From: an uncultured Oscillospiraceae bacterium
Lineage (GTDB): Bacteria > Bacillota > Clostridia > Oscillospirales > Oscillospiraceae
Length of the DNA stretch: 29,274 nt
NCBI GenBank assembly: GCA_934572325.1
Contig: CAKTKT010000022.1
Location: 1 to 29,274, forward strand
Direction: 5' to 3'
Made by a program: the position numbers and the translations under genes. The first letter of the stretch is position 1, and each line of letters begins with the position of its first letter. This document shows positions 1-8,143 of the stretch, one piece after another. A model generated the notes under the pieces. It was not told the origin of the DNA, did not search any database, and worked only from the letters and a program-made list of their open reading frames with translations.

Positions 1-340
1 AAAGGGTCAGGTTCATATCAGCTCTTCCTTCAACAACACCATGGTCACCATCACCGACACTCAGGGCAACGCAATCTCCTGGGCATCTGCCGGTGGGCTC
101 GGTTTCCGTGGCAGCAAGAAGTCTACCCCCTTCGCCGCTCAGACCGCCGCAGAGACCGCTGCCAAGGCAGCGATGGAGCACGGTCTCAAGACCGTCGAAG
201 TGTTTGTCAAGGGGCCCGGCTCGGGTCGTGAGGCCGCTATCCGCGCCCTGCAAACCGCCGGTCTCGAAGTGACGATGATCAAGGACGTTACCCCCATCCC
301 CCACAATGGCTGCCGTCCTCCGAAGCGTCGCCGCGTCTAA
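1..340 (+). CDS. rpsK: 30S ribosomal protein S11 (5' truncated by window edge)
   Basis: S11 is a small-subunit protein of the platform, near the E site and the mRNA exit. The reading frame is open from base 2: residues KGQVHISSSFNNT precede the first internal ATG at 41, and these belong to S11, so the true start lies before the window. Family hallmarks are GGLGFRGSKKSTPFAAQ and the C-terminal TPIPHNGCRPPKRRRV. About 112 of the usual 125-130 residues are present. The next gene, rpsD, begins 19 bases after the stop behind a strong Shine-Dalgarno, so the two are cotranscribed in the alpha operon. Identification is secure; only the N-terminus is missing. Confidence 0.97.
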   Translation, partial: KGQVHISSSFNNTMVTITDTQGNAISWASAGGLGFRGSKKSTPFAAQTAAETAAKAAMEHGLKTVEVFVKGPGSGREAAIRALQTAGLEVTMIKDVTPIPHNGCRPPKRRRV

Positions 341-359
341 TTGAAGGAGGGTACAGATA

Positions 360-968
360 ATGGCAAAGAATACACAGCCTGTTGTTAAGCGTGCGAAGGC
401 TCTCGGCGTTACCCCGGCTTCCATGGGCTACACCGGCAAGAGCAAGATCGACACCATCCGCAACCCCAAGGCTCAGGTCCGTAAAAAGCAGAGCGAGTAC
501 GGCATGCAGCTCAACGAGAAGCAGAAGGTCAAATTCATCTACGGCGTGCTGGAGAAGCAGTTCCGTCTCTACTATGAGAGAGCGGAGAAAATGCCCGGCA
601 TCACCGGTGAAAACCTCCTCGCCATCCTCGAGCAGCGCCTTGACAACGTGGTGTTCAGACTCGGCTTCGGCATGACCCGCCGCGAGGCGCGTCAGCTCGT
701 CAACCACGGTCACGTCACGGTCAACGGTCGCAAGGTCAACATCCCCAGCTTCCAGGTCAAGCCCGGCATGGTCATCTCCCTGACCGAGAAGGGCAAGAGC
801 ATGCAGAAGATAAAGGATAACATTGAGGATAACGCTTTCCGCGCCGCTCCGAAGTGGATCGAGTATGACAAGAACAATATGACGGCAAAGATCGTTGCAG
901 TTCCTGCGCGTGATGACATTGATATGCCCATCGAAGAGCATCTTATCGTCGAGTTGTACTCCAAGTAA
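360..968 (+). CDS. rpsD: 30S ribosomal protein S4, cysteine-free type
   Basis: S4 is a primary 16S rRNA binding protein that helps nucleate assembly of the 30S body. The product is 202 residues, usual for the family. The S4 RNA-binding domain lies at about residues 93-155, around the RLDNVVFRLGF and RREARQLVNHGHVTVNGRKV stretches. The N-terminal region carries no cysteines, so this is the zinc-independent form rather than the four-cysteine form found in many Firmicutes. The ATG at 360 follows a GAAGGAGGG ribosome binding site at good spacing. It sits between rpsK and rpoA as in the standard alpha operon. Confidence 0.97.
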   Translation: MAKNTQPVVKRAKALGVTPASMGYTGKSKIDTIRNPKAQVRKKQSEYGMQLNEKQKVKFIYGVLEKQFRLYYERAEKMPGITGENLLAILEQRLDNVVFRLGFGMTRREARQLVNHGHVTVNGRKVNIPSFQVKPGMVISLTEKGKSMQKIKDNIEDNAFRAAPKWIEYDKNNMTAKIVAVPARDDIDMPIEEHLIVELYSK

Positions 969-1048
969 TAAAGACACCCTCAAATTGGTAAGCTGATTCA
1001 TTGCAGCGCCGCCCGGCGCTAGACTTAAAAGGAGGGTTATATAACAAT

Positions 1049-2005
1049 ATGATCGAAATTAAAAAGCCGCGCATCGAGTGCATCGAGACTCCCACCGAGA
1101 GTTCCTACGGCAAGTATATTATCGAACCGTTGGAGCGTGGCTACGGCACAACACTTGGTAACTCTCTTCGCAGGGTACTCCTTTCTTCTCTCCCCGGCAC
1201 TGCCTGCACCAGCATCAAGCTCGCCGGTGTGCAGCATGAGTTCTCCACCATCCCCGGCGTCAAGGAGGACGTGACGGAGATAGTGCTCAACGTTAAGAGC
1301 ATCATCGCCCGCCTCCACAGCGCCGGACCCAAGACCGTCTACATCGAAGCCTCCGGCGAGGGCGTTGTCACCGCCGGCGACATCAAGGCGGACGCGGAGG
1401 TGGAGATCCTCAACCCCGAGCAGCCCATCGCCACGCTCGGTCCGGACGGCGCGCTGAATATGGAGCTCGTCCTCGACCACGGCAGGGGCTACGTCGCGGC
1501 GGAGAAGAACAAGAACCCGCAGATGCCCATCGGCACTATTCCTGTCGATTCCATATACACCCCCGTCCTCAAGGTCAACTACACCGTCGAGAACACCCGC
1601 GTGGGCAATCAGACGGACTTTGACAAGCTGACGCTCGAGGTGTGGACGGACAAGACAATGACTGCCCGTGACGCGGTATCGCTGGGTGCGAAAATACTCT
1701 GCGATCACTTCACGCTCTTCACTGACCTGTCTGATACCATCTCCAACAACCCCACCGTTGTGGAGAAGGTCGAGAAGGAGCCCGACACCATGCTCAAGAT
1801 GACAATAGAAGAGCTGGATCTCAGTGTCAGAAGCTTTAACTGCCTCAAGCGCGCAAATATCAATACTGTCGAGGATCTCGTAAGCAAGACCCAGGACGAG
1901 ATGATCAAGGTGCGCAACCTCGGTCGCAAGTCCCTTGAGGAGGTCGAGCACAAGCTCACCATGATGGGTCTGACGCTTGCTGACGATGACGACAACAAAC
2001 AGTAA
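1049..2005 (+). CDS. rpoA: DNA-directed RNA polymerase alpha subunit
   Basis: The alpha subunit dimerises to nucleate RNA polymerase assembly and contacts UP elements and activators through its C-terminal domain. The product is 318 residues. The N-terminal dimerisation and assembly domain includes GYGTTLGNSLRRVLLSSLPG at about residues 31-50. The C-terminal domain includes EELDLSVRSFNCLKRANI and VRNLGRKSLEEVE. The frame is open upstream to 1001, but the ATG at 1049 is chosen because AAAGGAGGG lies just before it and the protein then begins MIEIKKPRIE, as in homologues. The 80-base gap after rpsD holds no clear terminator, so cotranscription is likely. Confidence 0.97.
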   Translation: MIEIKKPRIECIETPTESSYGKYIIEPLERGYGTTLGNSLRRVLLSSLPGTACTSIKLAGVQHEFSTIPGVKEDVTEIVLNVKSIIARLHSAGPKTVYIEASGEGVVTAGDIKADAEVEILNPEQPIATLGPDGALNMELVLDHGRGYVAAEKNKNPQMPIGTIPVDSIYTPVLKVNYTVENTRVGNQTDFDKLTLEVWTDKTMTARDAVSLGAKILCDHFTLFTDLSDTISNNPTVVEKVEKEPDTMLKMTIEELDLSVRSFNCLKRANINTVEDLVSKTQDEMIKVRNLGRKSLEEVEHKLTMMGLTLADDDDNKQ

Positions 2006-2026
2006 GCAATAGGAGGAATTGCAATT

Positions 2027-2368
2027 ATGCCCGGAACTAGAAAGCTCGGCAAGCCGACTGCTGCCCGTATGGCAATGCTCCGCCAGCAGGTCACGGATTT
2101 CCTTGACCTGGGACGCATGGAGACCACTGTCACCCGCGCAAAGGAGATCGCGCCCATGGCCGAGAAGATGATAACTCTTGGCAAGGCAGGGGATCTGGCG
2201 AGCTATCGCCAGGCGCTCGCGTTCATCACGCGCGAGGACGTCGCCAAGAAGCTGTTCGATAAGATCGCGCCCAAGTACGCGGAGCGCAGCGGCGGCTACA
2301 CCCGCATCACCCGCGTCGGCGTCCGCCGCGGCGACGCCGCCGAGACCGCGGTCATCGAGCTTGTCTGA
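2027..2368 (+). CDS. rplQ: 50S ribosomal protein L17
   Basis: L17 is a large-subunit protein near the exit tunnel. The product is 113 residues, the compact bacterial size, starting MPGTRKLGKPTAARMAMLRQ and ending with the family-typical region GYTRITRVGVRRGDAAETAVIELV. An AGGAGGAATT ribosome binding site precedes the ATG, 21 bases after rpoA. It is the last gene of the alpha operon here: a strong hairpin follows at 2387-2424. Confidence 0.97.
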   Translation: MPGTRKLGKPTAARMAMLRQQVTDFLDLGRMETTVTRAKEIAPMAEKMITLGKAGDLASYRQALAFITREDVAKKLFDKIAPKYAERSGGYTRITRVGVRRGDAAETAVIELV

Positions 2369-2386
2369 CCCACTTAATAGAGCAAG

Positions 2387-2424
2387 GAAAAATCGGAAGT
2401 GAAGATCATCACTTCCGATTTTTC
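2387..2424 (+). terminator. Rho-independent terminator of the alpha operon
   Basis: Two perfectly complementary 16-base arms (2387-2402 and 2409-2424) flank a 6-base loop. The outer part of the right arm is a T5 run, which supplies the U-tract. It lies 18 bases after the rplQ stop. The left arm starts with an A-run, so it could also act on antisense transcripts. Confidence 0.9.
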
Positions 2425-2441
2425 AAAAGGACGGCAAAATT

Positions 2442-3005
2442 ATGAGCAGAAACGAAGAAGAGTACAGGCAGCTCGCGGAAACGCGCATCTCCGGCAAGGA
2501 GACGTACCGCGGACCGCTGCTGCACGTCTATCATGACCGCGTGCGCCTGCCAAACGGCGAGGAGAGCGGTCGGGACTATATAAAGCATTTGGGCGCGGTG
2601 TGCATCGTCCCCGTGACGGACGACGGAGAGGTCGTTGTCGAGCGGCAGTACCGCTATCCGCTGGACATGGTGATAACCGAGATACCTGCGGGCAAGCTCG
2701 ATTCACCGGAGGAGGACAGGCTCTCGGCGGCAAAGCGCGAGCTGCACGAGGAGACGGGGCTGACCGCCGACGAGTGGACACCGCTGGGCGATTTTTTCCC
2801 CGCTGTGGCGTACAGCACGGAGCGCATAAGCATGTACCTCGCGCGCTCTCTCCATAAAGGCGAGCGAAAGCTGGACAGAGACGAGTTTTTGAATATTGAG
2901 ACCGTGCCGCTCGTGCAGCTCGTATCCGAGGTCATGGACGGGAAGATAGTGGACATAAAGACCCAGGCGGCGATACTCAAGGCGGCAAGGCTGCTTGGAA
3001 TTTGA
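2442..3005 (+). CDS. NUDIX hydrolase, ADP-ribose pyrophosphatase-like
   Basis: NUDIX hydrolases of this type cleave ADP-ribose or related nucleoside diphosphate sugars to AMP plus a phosphosugar, using divalent metal. The 187-residue product carries a Nudix box at residues 84-107: GKLDSPEED, then KRELHEETGL. The spacing between the first Gly and the first Glu is one residue longer than the classical pattern, and the catalytic REx2EE core is intact. The upstream context YRYPLDMVITEIPAG is typical of the ADP-ribose subfamily (compare B. subtilis NudF/YqkG). The ATG follows only a weak AAAGGA site. The gene starts 17 bases beyond the alpha-operon terminator, leaving no room for a promoter in between. 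The dehydrogenase gene follows 17 bases later. Substrate is inferred from family resemblance only. Confidence 0.85.
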   Translation: MSRNEEEYRQLAETRISGKETYRGPLLHVYHDRVRLPNGEESGRDYIKHLGAVCIVPVTDDGEVVVERQYRYPLDMVITEIPAGKLDSPEEDRLSAAKRELHEETGLTADEWTPLGDFFPAVAYSTERISMYLARSLHKGERKLDRDEFLNIETVPLVQLVSEVMDGKIVDIKTQAAILKAARLLGI

Positions 3006-3022
3006 AAGGGAGAGGTATCACG

Positions 3023-3982
3023 ATGAAAACGGTTTTATGTATGCTGCCGGTCGAGCAGCGGCACAGGGAGAAGCTGGAGCGCGCCGCGGGCGCGGAGTGC
3101 AGATTCCTGTATGTCGGCGAGGACGGCGCGACGGCGGAGAACGTCGCCGAGGCGAACATCATCCTCGGTATGCCCGAGCCGGAGCTGATAAATGCGTCCG
3201 AGAAGCTTGAGCTTTTGCAGCTTAACATCGCGGGCGCAGACAGATACGTCAAGCCCGGGGTGCTCGCCGCGAAAACGAAGCTCACCAACTCCACGGGCGC
3301 GTACAGCAAGTCGGTGGCGGAGCACGGCGCGGCGGTGCTTTTCATGCTGCAAAAGAAGCTGCACCTCTACCGCGACGCGCAGAAAAGGCACGAATGGACG
3401 GACTTCGGCACGGTGACGTCGATAACGGACGCGACGGTGCTCGTCGTCGGGCTGGGGGACATCGGCTGCCATTTCGCAGGGATTGTCAAGGCGCTGGGCG
3501 CGCACGTGATAGGCGTGAAGCGCCGCAGAAGCGCGAAGCCCGACTGCGTGGACGAGCTGTACACCATGGAAAAGCTGGACGAGCTGCTGCCGCGCGCGGA
3601 CGTCGTGTTCTCCGTGCTGCCCGGTACGCCCGCGTCAACGCACCTCTACACCGCCGAGCGCTTCGAGCTCATGAAGCCGAGCGCCATATTCATCAACTGC
3701 GGACGCGGCGCGGCTGTGGAGAGCAGCGTGCTCTTTGACGCGCTGAGCGGCGGCAAGATCGCCTCCGCCTCGATAGACGTGACCGAGGAGGAGCCGCTCC
3801 CGCCGGACAGCCCGCTGTGGTCGCTCGACAACCTTGTGCTGACGCCGCACGTCGCCGGTTACTATCACCTGCCGTACACGTTTGAGCGCATAGTGGACAT
3901 CGCGGCGGAAAACCTCGGACGCTTCATGCGCGGCGAGGAGCTTATAAACATCGTTGACTTCACAACGGGGTACAAAAAATAA
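3023..3982 (+). CDS. D-isomer-specific 2-hydroxyacid dehydrogenase family protein
   Basis: This family reduces 2-keto acids to D-2-hydroxyacids, or the reverse, with NAD(P). The product is 319 residues. The Rossmann nucleotide-binding motif is VVGLGDIGCHFAG in the middle of the protein. The catalytic triad is visible downstream: Arg in INCGRGAAVESS, Glu in DVTEEEPLP and His in LTPHVAGYY. An in-frame TTG exists at 3002, but the ATG at 3023 is preferred because AAGGGAGAGG lies upstream. It probably forms a two-gene unit with the NUDIX gene. The substrate cannot be told from sequence; glyoxylate/hydroxypyruvate reductase or phosphoglycerate-dehydrogenase-like activity are the obvious options. 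Confidence 0.88.
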   Translation: MKTVLCMLPVEQRHREKLERAAGAECRFLYVGEDGATAENVAEANIILGMPEPELINASEKLELLQLNIAGADRYVKPGVLAAKTKLTNSTGAYSKSVAEHGAAVLFMLQKKLHLYRDAQKRHEWTDFGTVTSITDATVLVVGLGDIGCHFAGIVKALGAHVIGVKRRRSAKPDCVDELYTMEKLDELLPRADVVFSVLPGTPASTHLYTAERFELMKPSAIFINCGRGAAVESSVLFDALSGGKIASASIDVTEEEPLPPDSPLWSLDNLVLTPHVAGYYHLPYTFERIVDIAAENLGRFMRGEELINIVDFTTGYKK

Positions 3983-4000
3983 GAATAAAAAGCAAGGCAA

Positions 4001-4034
4001 GCCCGCCCGTGCAAACGCACGGGCGGGCGTTTTC
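4001..4034. terminator. Bidirectional terminator between convergent genes
   Basis: Twelve-base perfect GC-rich arms (4001-4012 and 4017-4028) flank an AAAC loop. A TTTT run follows on the plus strand, and an A-rich stretch precedes it, giving T residues on the minus strand. It separates the rightward dehydrogenase from the leftward thrB gene. Confidence 0.9.
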
Positions 4035-4047
4035 GCGCGGGGGAGCC

Positions 4048-4923
4048 TTACACGATACGCGCGCCCTCAAGCTCGGGCAGGAGCGTCACGGCGCGCCAGC
4101 CGTGCAGATGCGCGTCGAGATCGGCGGCTATGTCAGCGGCAAGGCTCGGATGCGCCGCGACGCACAGCAGCGTCGAGCCCGCGCCGGAAATGCACATCGC
4201 CTCCGCGCCGTGCTTGTACGCGAGAGCACGCGCGGTGTCGTAGCCCTCGATGAGCGCGCGGCGGTACGGCTCGTGCAGGCGATCCGCCATCGCGGCGCGC
4301 AGGAGTGAAATATCGCCGCTGCCGAGCGCACTGAGCAAAAGCGCCGCGCGGGAGACATTGAATATAGCGTGCGCGCGCGGCACATCGCGTGGCAGCACCT
4401 TGCGCGCGAGCGCGGTGGACAGCTCGAACGGCGGGATGAGCGCCGTGAAATGCAGCTTGGGGGAGAGGGGATAACGGACGGACAGGGGAATGCCCGCCTC
4501 GACTGCGGACGCGGTCAGCCCGCCGAAGAGCGCCGGCGCGACATTGTCCGGATGCCCCTCCAGCGCCGTTGCGACGGAGAGCAGCTCGTCGCGGTTCATG
4601 TTGAGAGAGTGAATGGCGTTCGCCGCCATCACGCCGCCGACGAGCAGCGCCGACGATGAGCCGAGCCCGCGCGAGATGGGTATGTCGCAGCGCAGGAAGT
4701 TTATCGTCAGCGGCTGCGGTGCGAGCTGAAAGCGCTCCATCACCGCCCTGTACGCGCGGTAGGCGAGGTTATCGTCATTGCGGTATTTTTCGTCACAGCC
4801 GGAGACGGCGAGAGCGTCGCCGCCGGGGATGAACTCCAGCTCGTTATAGAGCTGCCACGCCACGCCGAAGCAGTCAAACCCCGGACCGAGATTCGCGGAG
4901 CTTGCGGGAACAAGTATTCTCAT
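4048..4923 (-). CDS. thrB: Homoserine kinase
   Basis: ThrB phosphorylates homoserine with ATP to O-phosphohomoserine, the substrate of threonine synthase. The 291-residue product is a GHMP kinase: N-terminal VPASSANLGPGFDCFG at residues 5-20, the ATP-binding motif PISRGLGSSSA at 82-92, then GHPDNVAPALFGG, and the C-terminal glycine-rich ISGAGSTLL. Its ATG overlaps the thrC stop by four bases (ATGA), a common sign of translational coupling. The three leftward genes pheB, thrC and thrB form an apparent operon ending at the 4001-4034 hairpin. Confidence 0.96.
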   Translation of the reverse strand: MRILVPASSANLGPGFDCFGVAWQLYNELEFIPGGDALAVSGCDEKYRNDDNLAYRAYRAVMERFQLAPQPLTINFLRCDIPISRGLGSSSALLVGGVMAANAIHSLNMNRDELLSVATALEGHPDNVAPALFGGLTASAVEAGIPLSVRYPLSPKLHFTALIPPFELSTALARKVLPRDVPRAHAIFNVSRAALLLSALGSGDISLLRAAMADRLHEPYRRALIEGYDTARALAYKHGAEAMCISGAGSTLLCVAAHPSLAADIAADLDAHLHGWRAVTLLPELEGARIV

Positions 4924-6398
4924 GCTCTGTGCGCCTCCTCGAACAGAATATCCCGCACGGCGGGGATGAGGTCGCCGCGGTCGATCCCGGCGCGGTGAAG
5001 CTCCGGCAGGGAGCGGAGCGAGGAGAGCCTTGCGGGGATGGGCAGTCCTGTCAGCTCCGACAGCTCCTGCATCTGCGAAAACTCATCGCCGCGCGCGCCG
5101 CCCGCGACGGAGTCGAGCACGACGGCAGGGAACTTGAACGGGGAAGCCGTGGACAAAACGACGCAGGGCGCGCCGGAGTAGTCCGCGCTGTGGCGGTAAT
5201 CGTCGAGCACGGACATGGCGACGGCGGTGTGCGGGTCGCAGAGATACGCGCACTCCGCCCACACGCGCGCGATGGTGCGGCGCGTCGCGCCCTCATCCGC
5301 AGATCCGGCGGAGAACCACTCCCTTATGCGCGTGTGCGCCGCATCGTCCACTGCGTAAACGCCGTCGGCGGCGAGCGCGCTCATCCAGCCGCTCACAGCG
5401 TCCGTGTTCCCGCCGGAGGCGAGATAAAGCAGACGCTCGAGATTGGAGGAGACGAGAATGTCCATGGACGGGGAGGACGTGCGCATAAACGCCCGCCGCG
5501 CGTCGTACCTGCCGGTGCGGATGAAGTCGCAGAGGACATTATTGACGTTCGATGCGCACACGAGCCGCCCAACGGGCAGACCGAGCAGCTTTGCGTACAG
5601 CCCTGCAAGTATGTCGCCGAAATTGCCGGTCGGAACGATGAAGTCCACGGCGTCGCCGACGGCTGCGCCTCCCACGGCGGCGAGCTGGGCATAGGCGGAG
5701 AAGTAGTAGATGAGCTGCGGCGCGAGCCGCCCGATGTTGATGGAGTTGGCGGAGCTGAGGTGCATACCGTACTCCGCCGCGTCCAACTCGCAAAACGCCT
5801 CCTTCACGCCGCGCTGGCAGTCGTCGAAATTGCCGCGCACCGCCGTGACGTGGACATTGCCGCCACGCTGAGTGACCATCTGCGCGCGCTGGACGGGGGA
5901 CACGCCGCCGTCGGGGTAGAACACCGCGATGCCCGTGCCCGGCACGTCGCTAAAGCCCTCAAGCGCCGCCTTGCCCGTGTCGCCGGACGTGGCGGTGAGG
6001 ATGAGGATGCGCTCTTTTATGCCGAGCTGCTCACGCGCCTTGGTGATAAGCCGGGGCAGCATGGACAGCGCCACGTCCTTGAAGGCGCTCGTCGGACCGT
6101 GAAAAAGCTCCAGCACCCATGCGTCGCCCGCGCGCACGAGCGGGGAGATACGCTCGTTTTCAAATTTGCCGCGGTACGCGCTCTGCACGAGCCCGCCCAT
6201 GTCCTCAAAATCCGGCAGCAGGTGCGACAGCAGCGCCTCCGCCATGCCGAGCTCGTCCAGCGCGAGACAGCGCCGCCAGTCGAACGTGCGCGAGGCGATG
6301 CAGGGGTCAACGTACAGCCCACCGTCGGGCGCGATGCCGCGTATCACGGCTTCAAGGGAGCTTGCGCTGTGGCTGCTCCTGGTGCTCTGATAGTACAT
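4920..6398 (-). CDS. thrC: Threonine synthase
   Basis: ThrC converts O-phosphohomoserine to threonine with pyridoxal phosphate, the last step of threonine synthesis. At 492 residues it is the longer form of the family, starting MYYQSTRSS. The PLP lysine is K107 in HGPTSAFKDVAL, and the phosphate-binding loop is TATSGDTGKAALEGF. PTGNFGDILAGLYAK also matches the family. A GGAGG site lies 12 bases before the ATG, slightly long, but no better start is seen. It lies 28 bases after pheB and overlaps thrB by four bases. Confidence 0.96.
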   Translation of the reverse strand: MYYQSTRSSHSASSLEAVIRGIAPDGGLYVDPCIASRTFDWRRCLALDELGMAEALLSHLLPDFEDMGGLVQSAYRGKFENERISPLVRAGDAWVLELFHGPTSAFKDVALSMLPRLITKAREQLGIKERILILTATSGDTGKAALEGFSDVPGTGIAVFYPDGGVSPVQRAQMVTQRGGNVHVTAVRGNFDDCQRGVKEAFCELDAAEYGMHLSSANSINIGRLAPQLIYYFSAYAQLAAVGGAAVGDAVDFIVPTGNFGDILAGLYAKLLGLPVGRLVCASNVNNVLCDFIRTGRYDARRAFMRTSSPSMDILVSSNLERLLYLASGGNTDAVSGWMSALAADGVYAVDDAAHTRIREWFSAGSADEGATRRTIARVWAECAYLCDPHTAVAMSVLDDYRHSADYSGAPCVVLSTASPFKFPAVVLDSVAGGARGDEFSQMQELSELTGLPIPARLSSLRSLPELHRAGIDRGDLIPAVRDILFEEAHRA

Positions 6399-6426
6399 GA
6401 TGATCTATATCCTCCAAAAACAGTGG

Positions 6427-6864
6427 TTATTCGACGGCGAGGAGCTTTGCGTTCTCCACGCCGGGGGTCTGCTCCATAAGCGAAAGGAGCCTTGTCAGCT
6501 CGCACGACATGGCGCTCACGTCGATGGACAGCGTGACGCTTGCGCGGTTATGGATGGGCAGGCTCTGTGTTATCGTCAGCACGCTCGCGCCGACGTCGGA
6601 TATACAGCTCAAAAGCGCGCTCAGCACGCCCGGCTCATGCGCCAGCATCATCGACAGCACTGCCTTGCGCCCTCCCGCCATCTCGGAGGGCTCAAGGATA
6701 TAGTCCTTGTACTTATAATACGTGCTGCGCGATATGCCGACCTCGCGGACGGCTTGACTCACATCGCGCACGCGCCCCGCCTCCATCAGGTGGCGCACCT
6801 CCAGCACCTTTTCGTAATACTCCGGAAGAATGCTTTTGTGGATAATGAGATAGTTTTCGAGCAT
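6427..6864 (-). CDS. pheB: UPF0735 ACT-domain protein (PheB family), HTH-like N-terminus
   Basis: The 145-residue product resembles B. subtilis PheB: SRSTYYKYKD aligns with SRSAFYKYRD, and VLTITQSLPIHNRASVTLSI aligns with the ACT portion. ACT domains (here about 69-140) bind amino acids and control enzymes or regulators. Residues 33-52 have the pattern of a helix-turn-helix, with a turn near VGIS followed by RSTYYKYK, so a DNA-binding role is plausible although the family is often labelled chorismate mutase-like without proof. The frame is open upstream to 7035, but the ATG at 6864 is chosen because CAAGGAGTG precedes it. It is first in the leftward operon with thrC and thrB and divergent from hom, which points to aspartate-family metabolism. 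Confidence 0.88.
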   Translation of the reverse strand: MLENYLIIHKSILPEYYEKVLEVRHLMEAGRVRDVSQAVREVGISRSTYYKYKDYILEPSEMAGGRKAVLSMMLAHEPGVLSALLSCISDVGASVLTITQSLPIHNRASVTLSIDVSAMSCELTRLLSLMEQTPGVENAKLLAVE

Positions 6865-6882
6865 GATAACGACACTCCTTGT

Positions 6883-6911
6883 ATAAAATGCGGGCAAAAA
6901 AGGGCTTGTAA
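6883..6911 (-). promoter_or_regulatory. Candidate promoter for pheB-thrC-thrB
   Basis: On the minus strand TTACAA (6911-6906) and TTTTAT (6888-6883) are separated by 17 bases. The predicted start would leave only a very short leader before the pheB ribosome binding site. Both boxes deviate from consensus, so this is a moderate call. Confidence 0.4.
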
Positions 6912-6934
6912 TTCCGACGGGTATATGATACACT

Positions 6935-6972
6935 GTCCACGACAAAAAAACAAGTGTTTTTGTCATACGGAC
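6935..6972. promoter_or_regulatory. Interrupted dyad between pheB and hom
   Basis: Nested inverted repeats: GTCC at 6935-6938 pairs with GGAC at 6969-6972, and GACAAAAA at 6941-6948 pairs with TTTTTGTC at 6957-6964. The dyad sits in the 133-base divergent intergenic region, about 25 bases before the hom start codon. It could be an operator or an RNA hairpin in the hom leader. A terminator role is less likely because no T-run follows directly. Which protein might bind it is unknown; PheB is the closest candidate. Confidence 0.5.
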
Positions 6973-6997
6973 ACAAATAATTTTTAGGAGCGGAGCT

Positions 6998-8143
6998 ATG
7001 AGGGTTGCGGTTTTAGGATACGGTACGGTCGGCAAGGGCGTTTACGATATGCTGCGGGCAAGCCCGCTTCTTGAGGCGGGGTCGGTGCTGGTGCGCCGCG
7101 GCAAGGCGGACGAGCCGTTCAAATGCGATTCGATGGAGAGCATATGCGCCGACGCGGGCATTGACGCCGTCGCGGAGACGATGGGCGGCGTGGACACGGC
7201 ACATGCCTATGCCGCAATGGCGCTGCGCGCGGGGAAGCACTTTGTCACGTCGAACAAGGCGCTCGTCGCTGCGCGCGGGATAGAGCTCGCCTCGCTCGCG
7301 CGGGAGAACGGCGTGGGCTTCCTTTTCAGCGCGGCGTGCGGCGGCGCTGTGCCGTTTCTGCATAACCTCGCGCTTGCGCGCGGGAGCGACGAGATATTCT
7401 CTCTCGGCGGCATACTCAACGGCACGACGAACTATATGCTCGACATGATGCAGTCCGAGGGGCTGGATTATGCGGCGGCGCTGTGCGACGCGCAAAGGCT
7501 CGGCTATGCCGAGGCTGACCCCACGGCGGATGTGAGCGGGCTGGACGCGCTGAGAAAGATAATGCTGGCTTGCGCCGTGGCGTATGATATGCTGCCCGTG
7601 GACGGGCTGAAAAACGAGGGGATAGAGAGCCTGCGCTCCGAGGACGTCGCCGACGTCAAGCGGCGGGGGCTGTGCTGCCGCCTTATGGCAAGGGGCGGAC
7701 GCAATGCAGACGGGAGCGTATACGCATACGTGCAGCCCGCACTGCTGAGCGCCGACGCGCCGGAGCGCGCCGTGAAGAAAAACTTCAACATGGCAAAATA
7801 CCTCGGCAAAAACGCAGGGGAGATCGTGCTGATGGGTCAGGGCGCGGGGCGCTACCCCACCGCCTCCGCCGTGCTGCGGGATCTTGAGTGCCTTGCCGTC
7901 GGTCAGCGGGAAATGCTGAAAAAAGAGTGCCGCGCGGTGACGGCGAGCAATGACGCCTGCCTGTGCCGCTACTATGTGCGCCTGCCCGCGGCGCTCGCGG
8001 ACGGCTTCGACTGCGAGAGCGCGGAGCGCGAGGGCGACATCGTTCGCGCCGTGATAAAGCCCGTGAGCGTCGGCGCGATGCACGAAAAGGCGCGCGCACT
8101 GCGCCGCGCCGGCTCGGAGATATTCTTCGCGGAGCTTCCTTAG
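6998..8143 (+). CDS. hom: Homoserine dehydrogenase, shortened C-terminus
   Basis: Hom reduces aspartate semialdehyde to homoserine with NAD(P)H. The 381-residue product has the Rossmann motif GYGTVG at 7-12, the SNKAL lysine motif, and the catalytic-region motif EADPTADVSGLDALRK; GQGAGRYPTASAVLRDL is also typical. Most bacterial versions are 420-440 residues with a C-terminal ACT domain. Here the last 55 or so residues look too short for a full ACT fold, so feedback control may be lost or supplied in trans. TTAGGAGCGGAGCT provides the ribosome binding site. It leads the rightward arm of the locus. The stop codon is TAG. Confidence 0.95.
   Translation: MRVAVLGYGTVGKGVYDMLRASPLLEAGSVLVRRGKADEPFKCDSMESICADAGIDAVAETMGGVDTAHAYAAMALRAGKHFVTSNKALVAARGIELASLARENGVGFLFSAACGGAVPFLHNLALARGSDEIFSLGGILNGTTNYMLDMMQSEGLDYAAALCDAQRLGYAEADPTADVSGLDALRKIMLACAVAYDMLPVDGLKNEGIESLRSEDVADVKRRGLCCRLMARGGRNADGSVYAYVQPALLSADAPERAVKKNFNMAKYLGKNAGEIVLMGQGAGRYPTASAVLRDLECLAVGQREMLKKECRAVTASNDACLCRYYVRLPAALADGFDCESAEREGDIVRAVIKPVSVGAMHEKARALRRAGSEIFFAELP

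Noticed and set aside
4902..6479. A 525-codon plus-strand open frame opposite thrC
   Set aside because: Shadow of threonine synthase; composition rich in Arg, His, Ala and Val and no motif.
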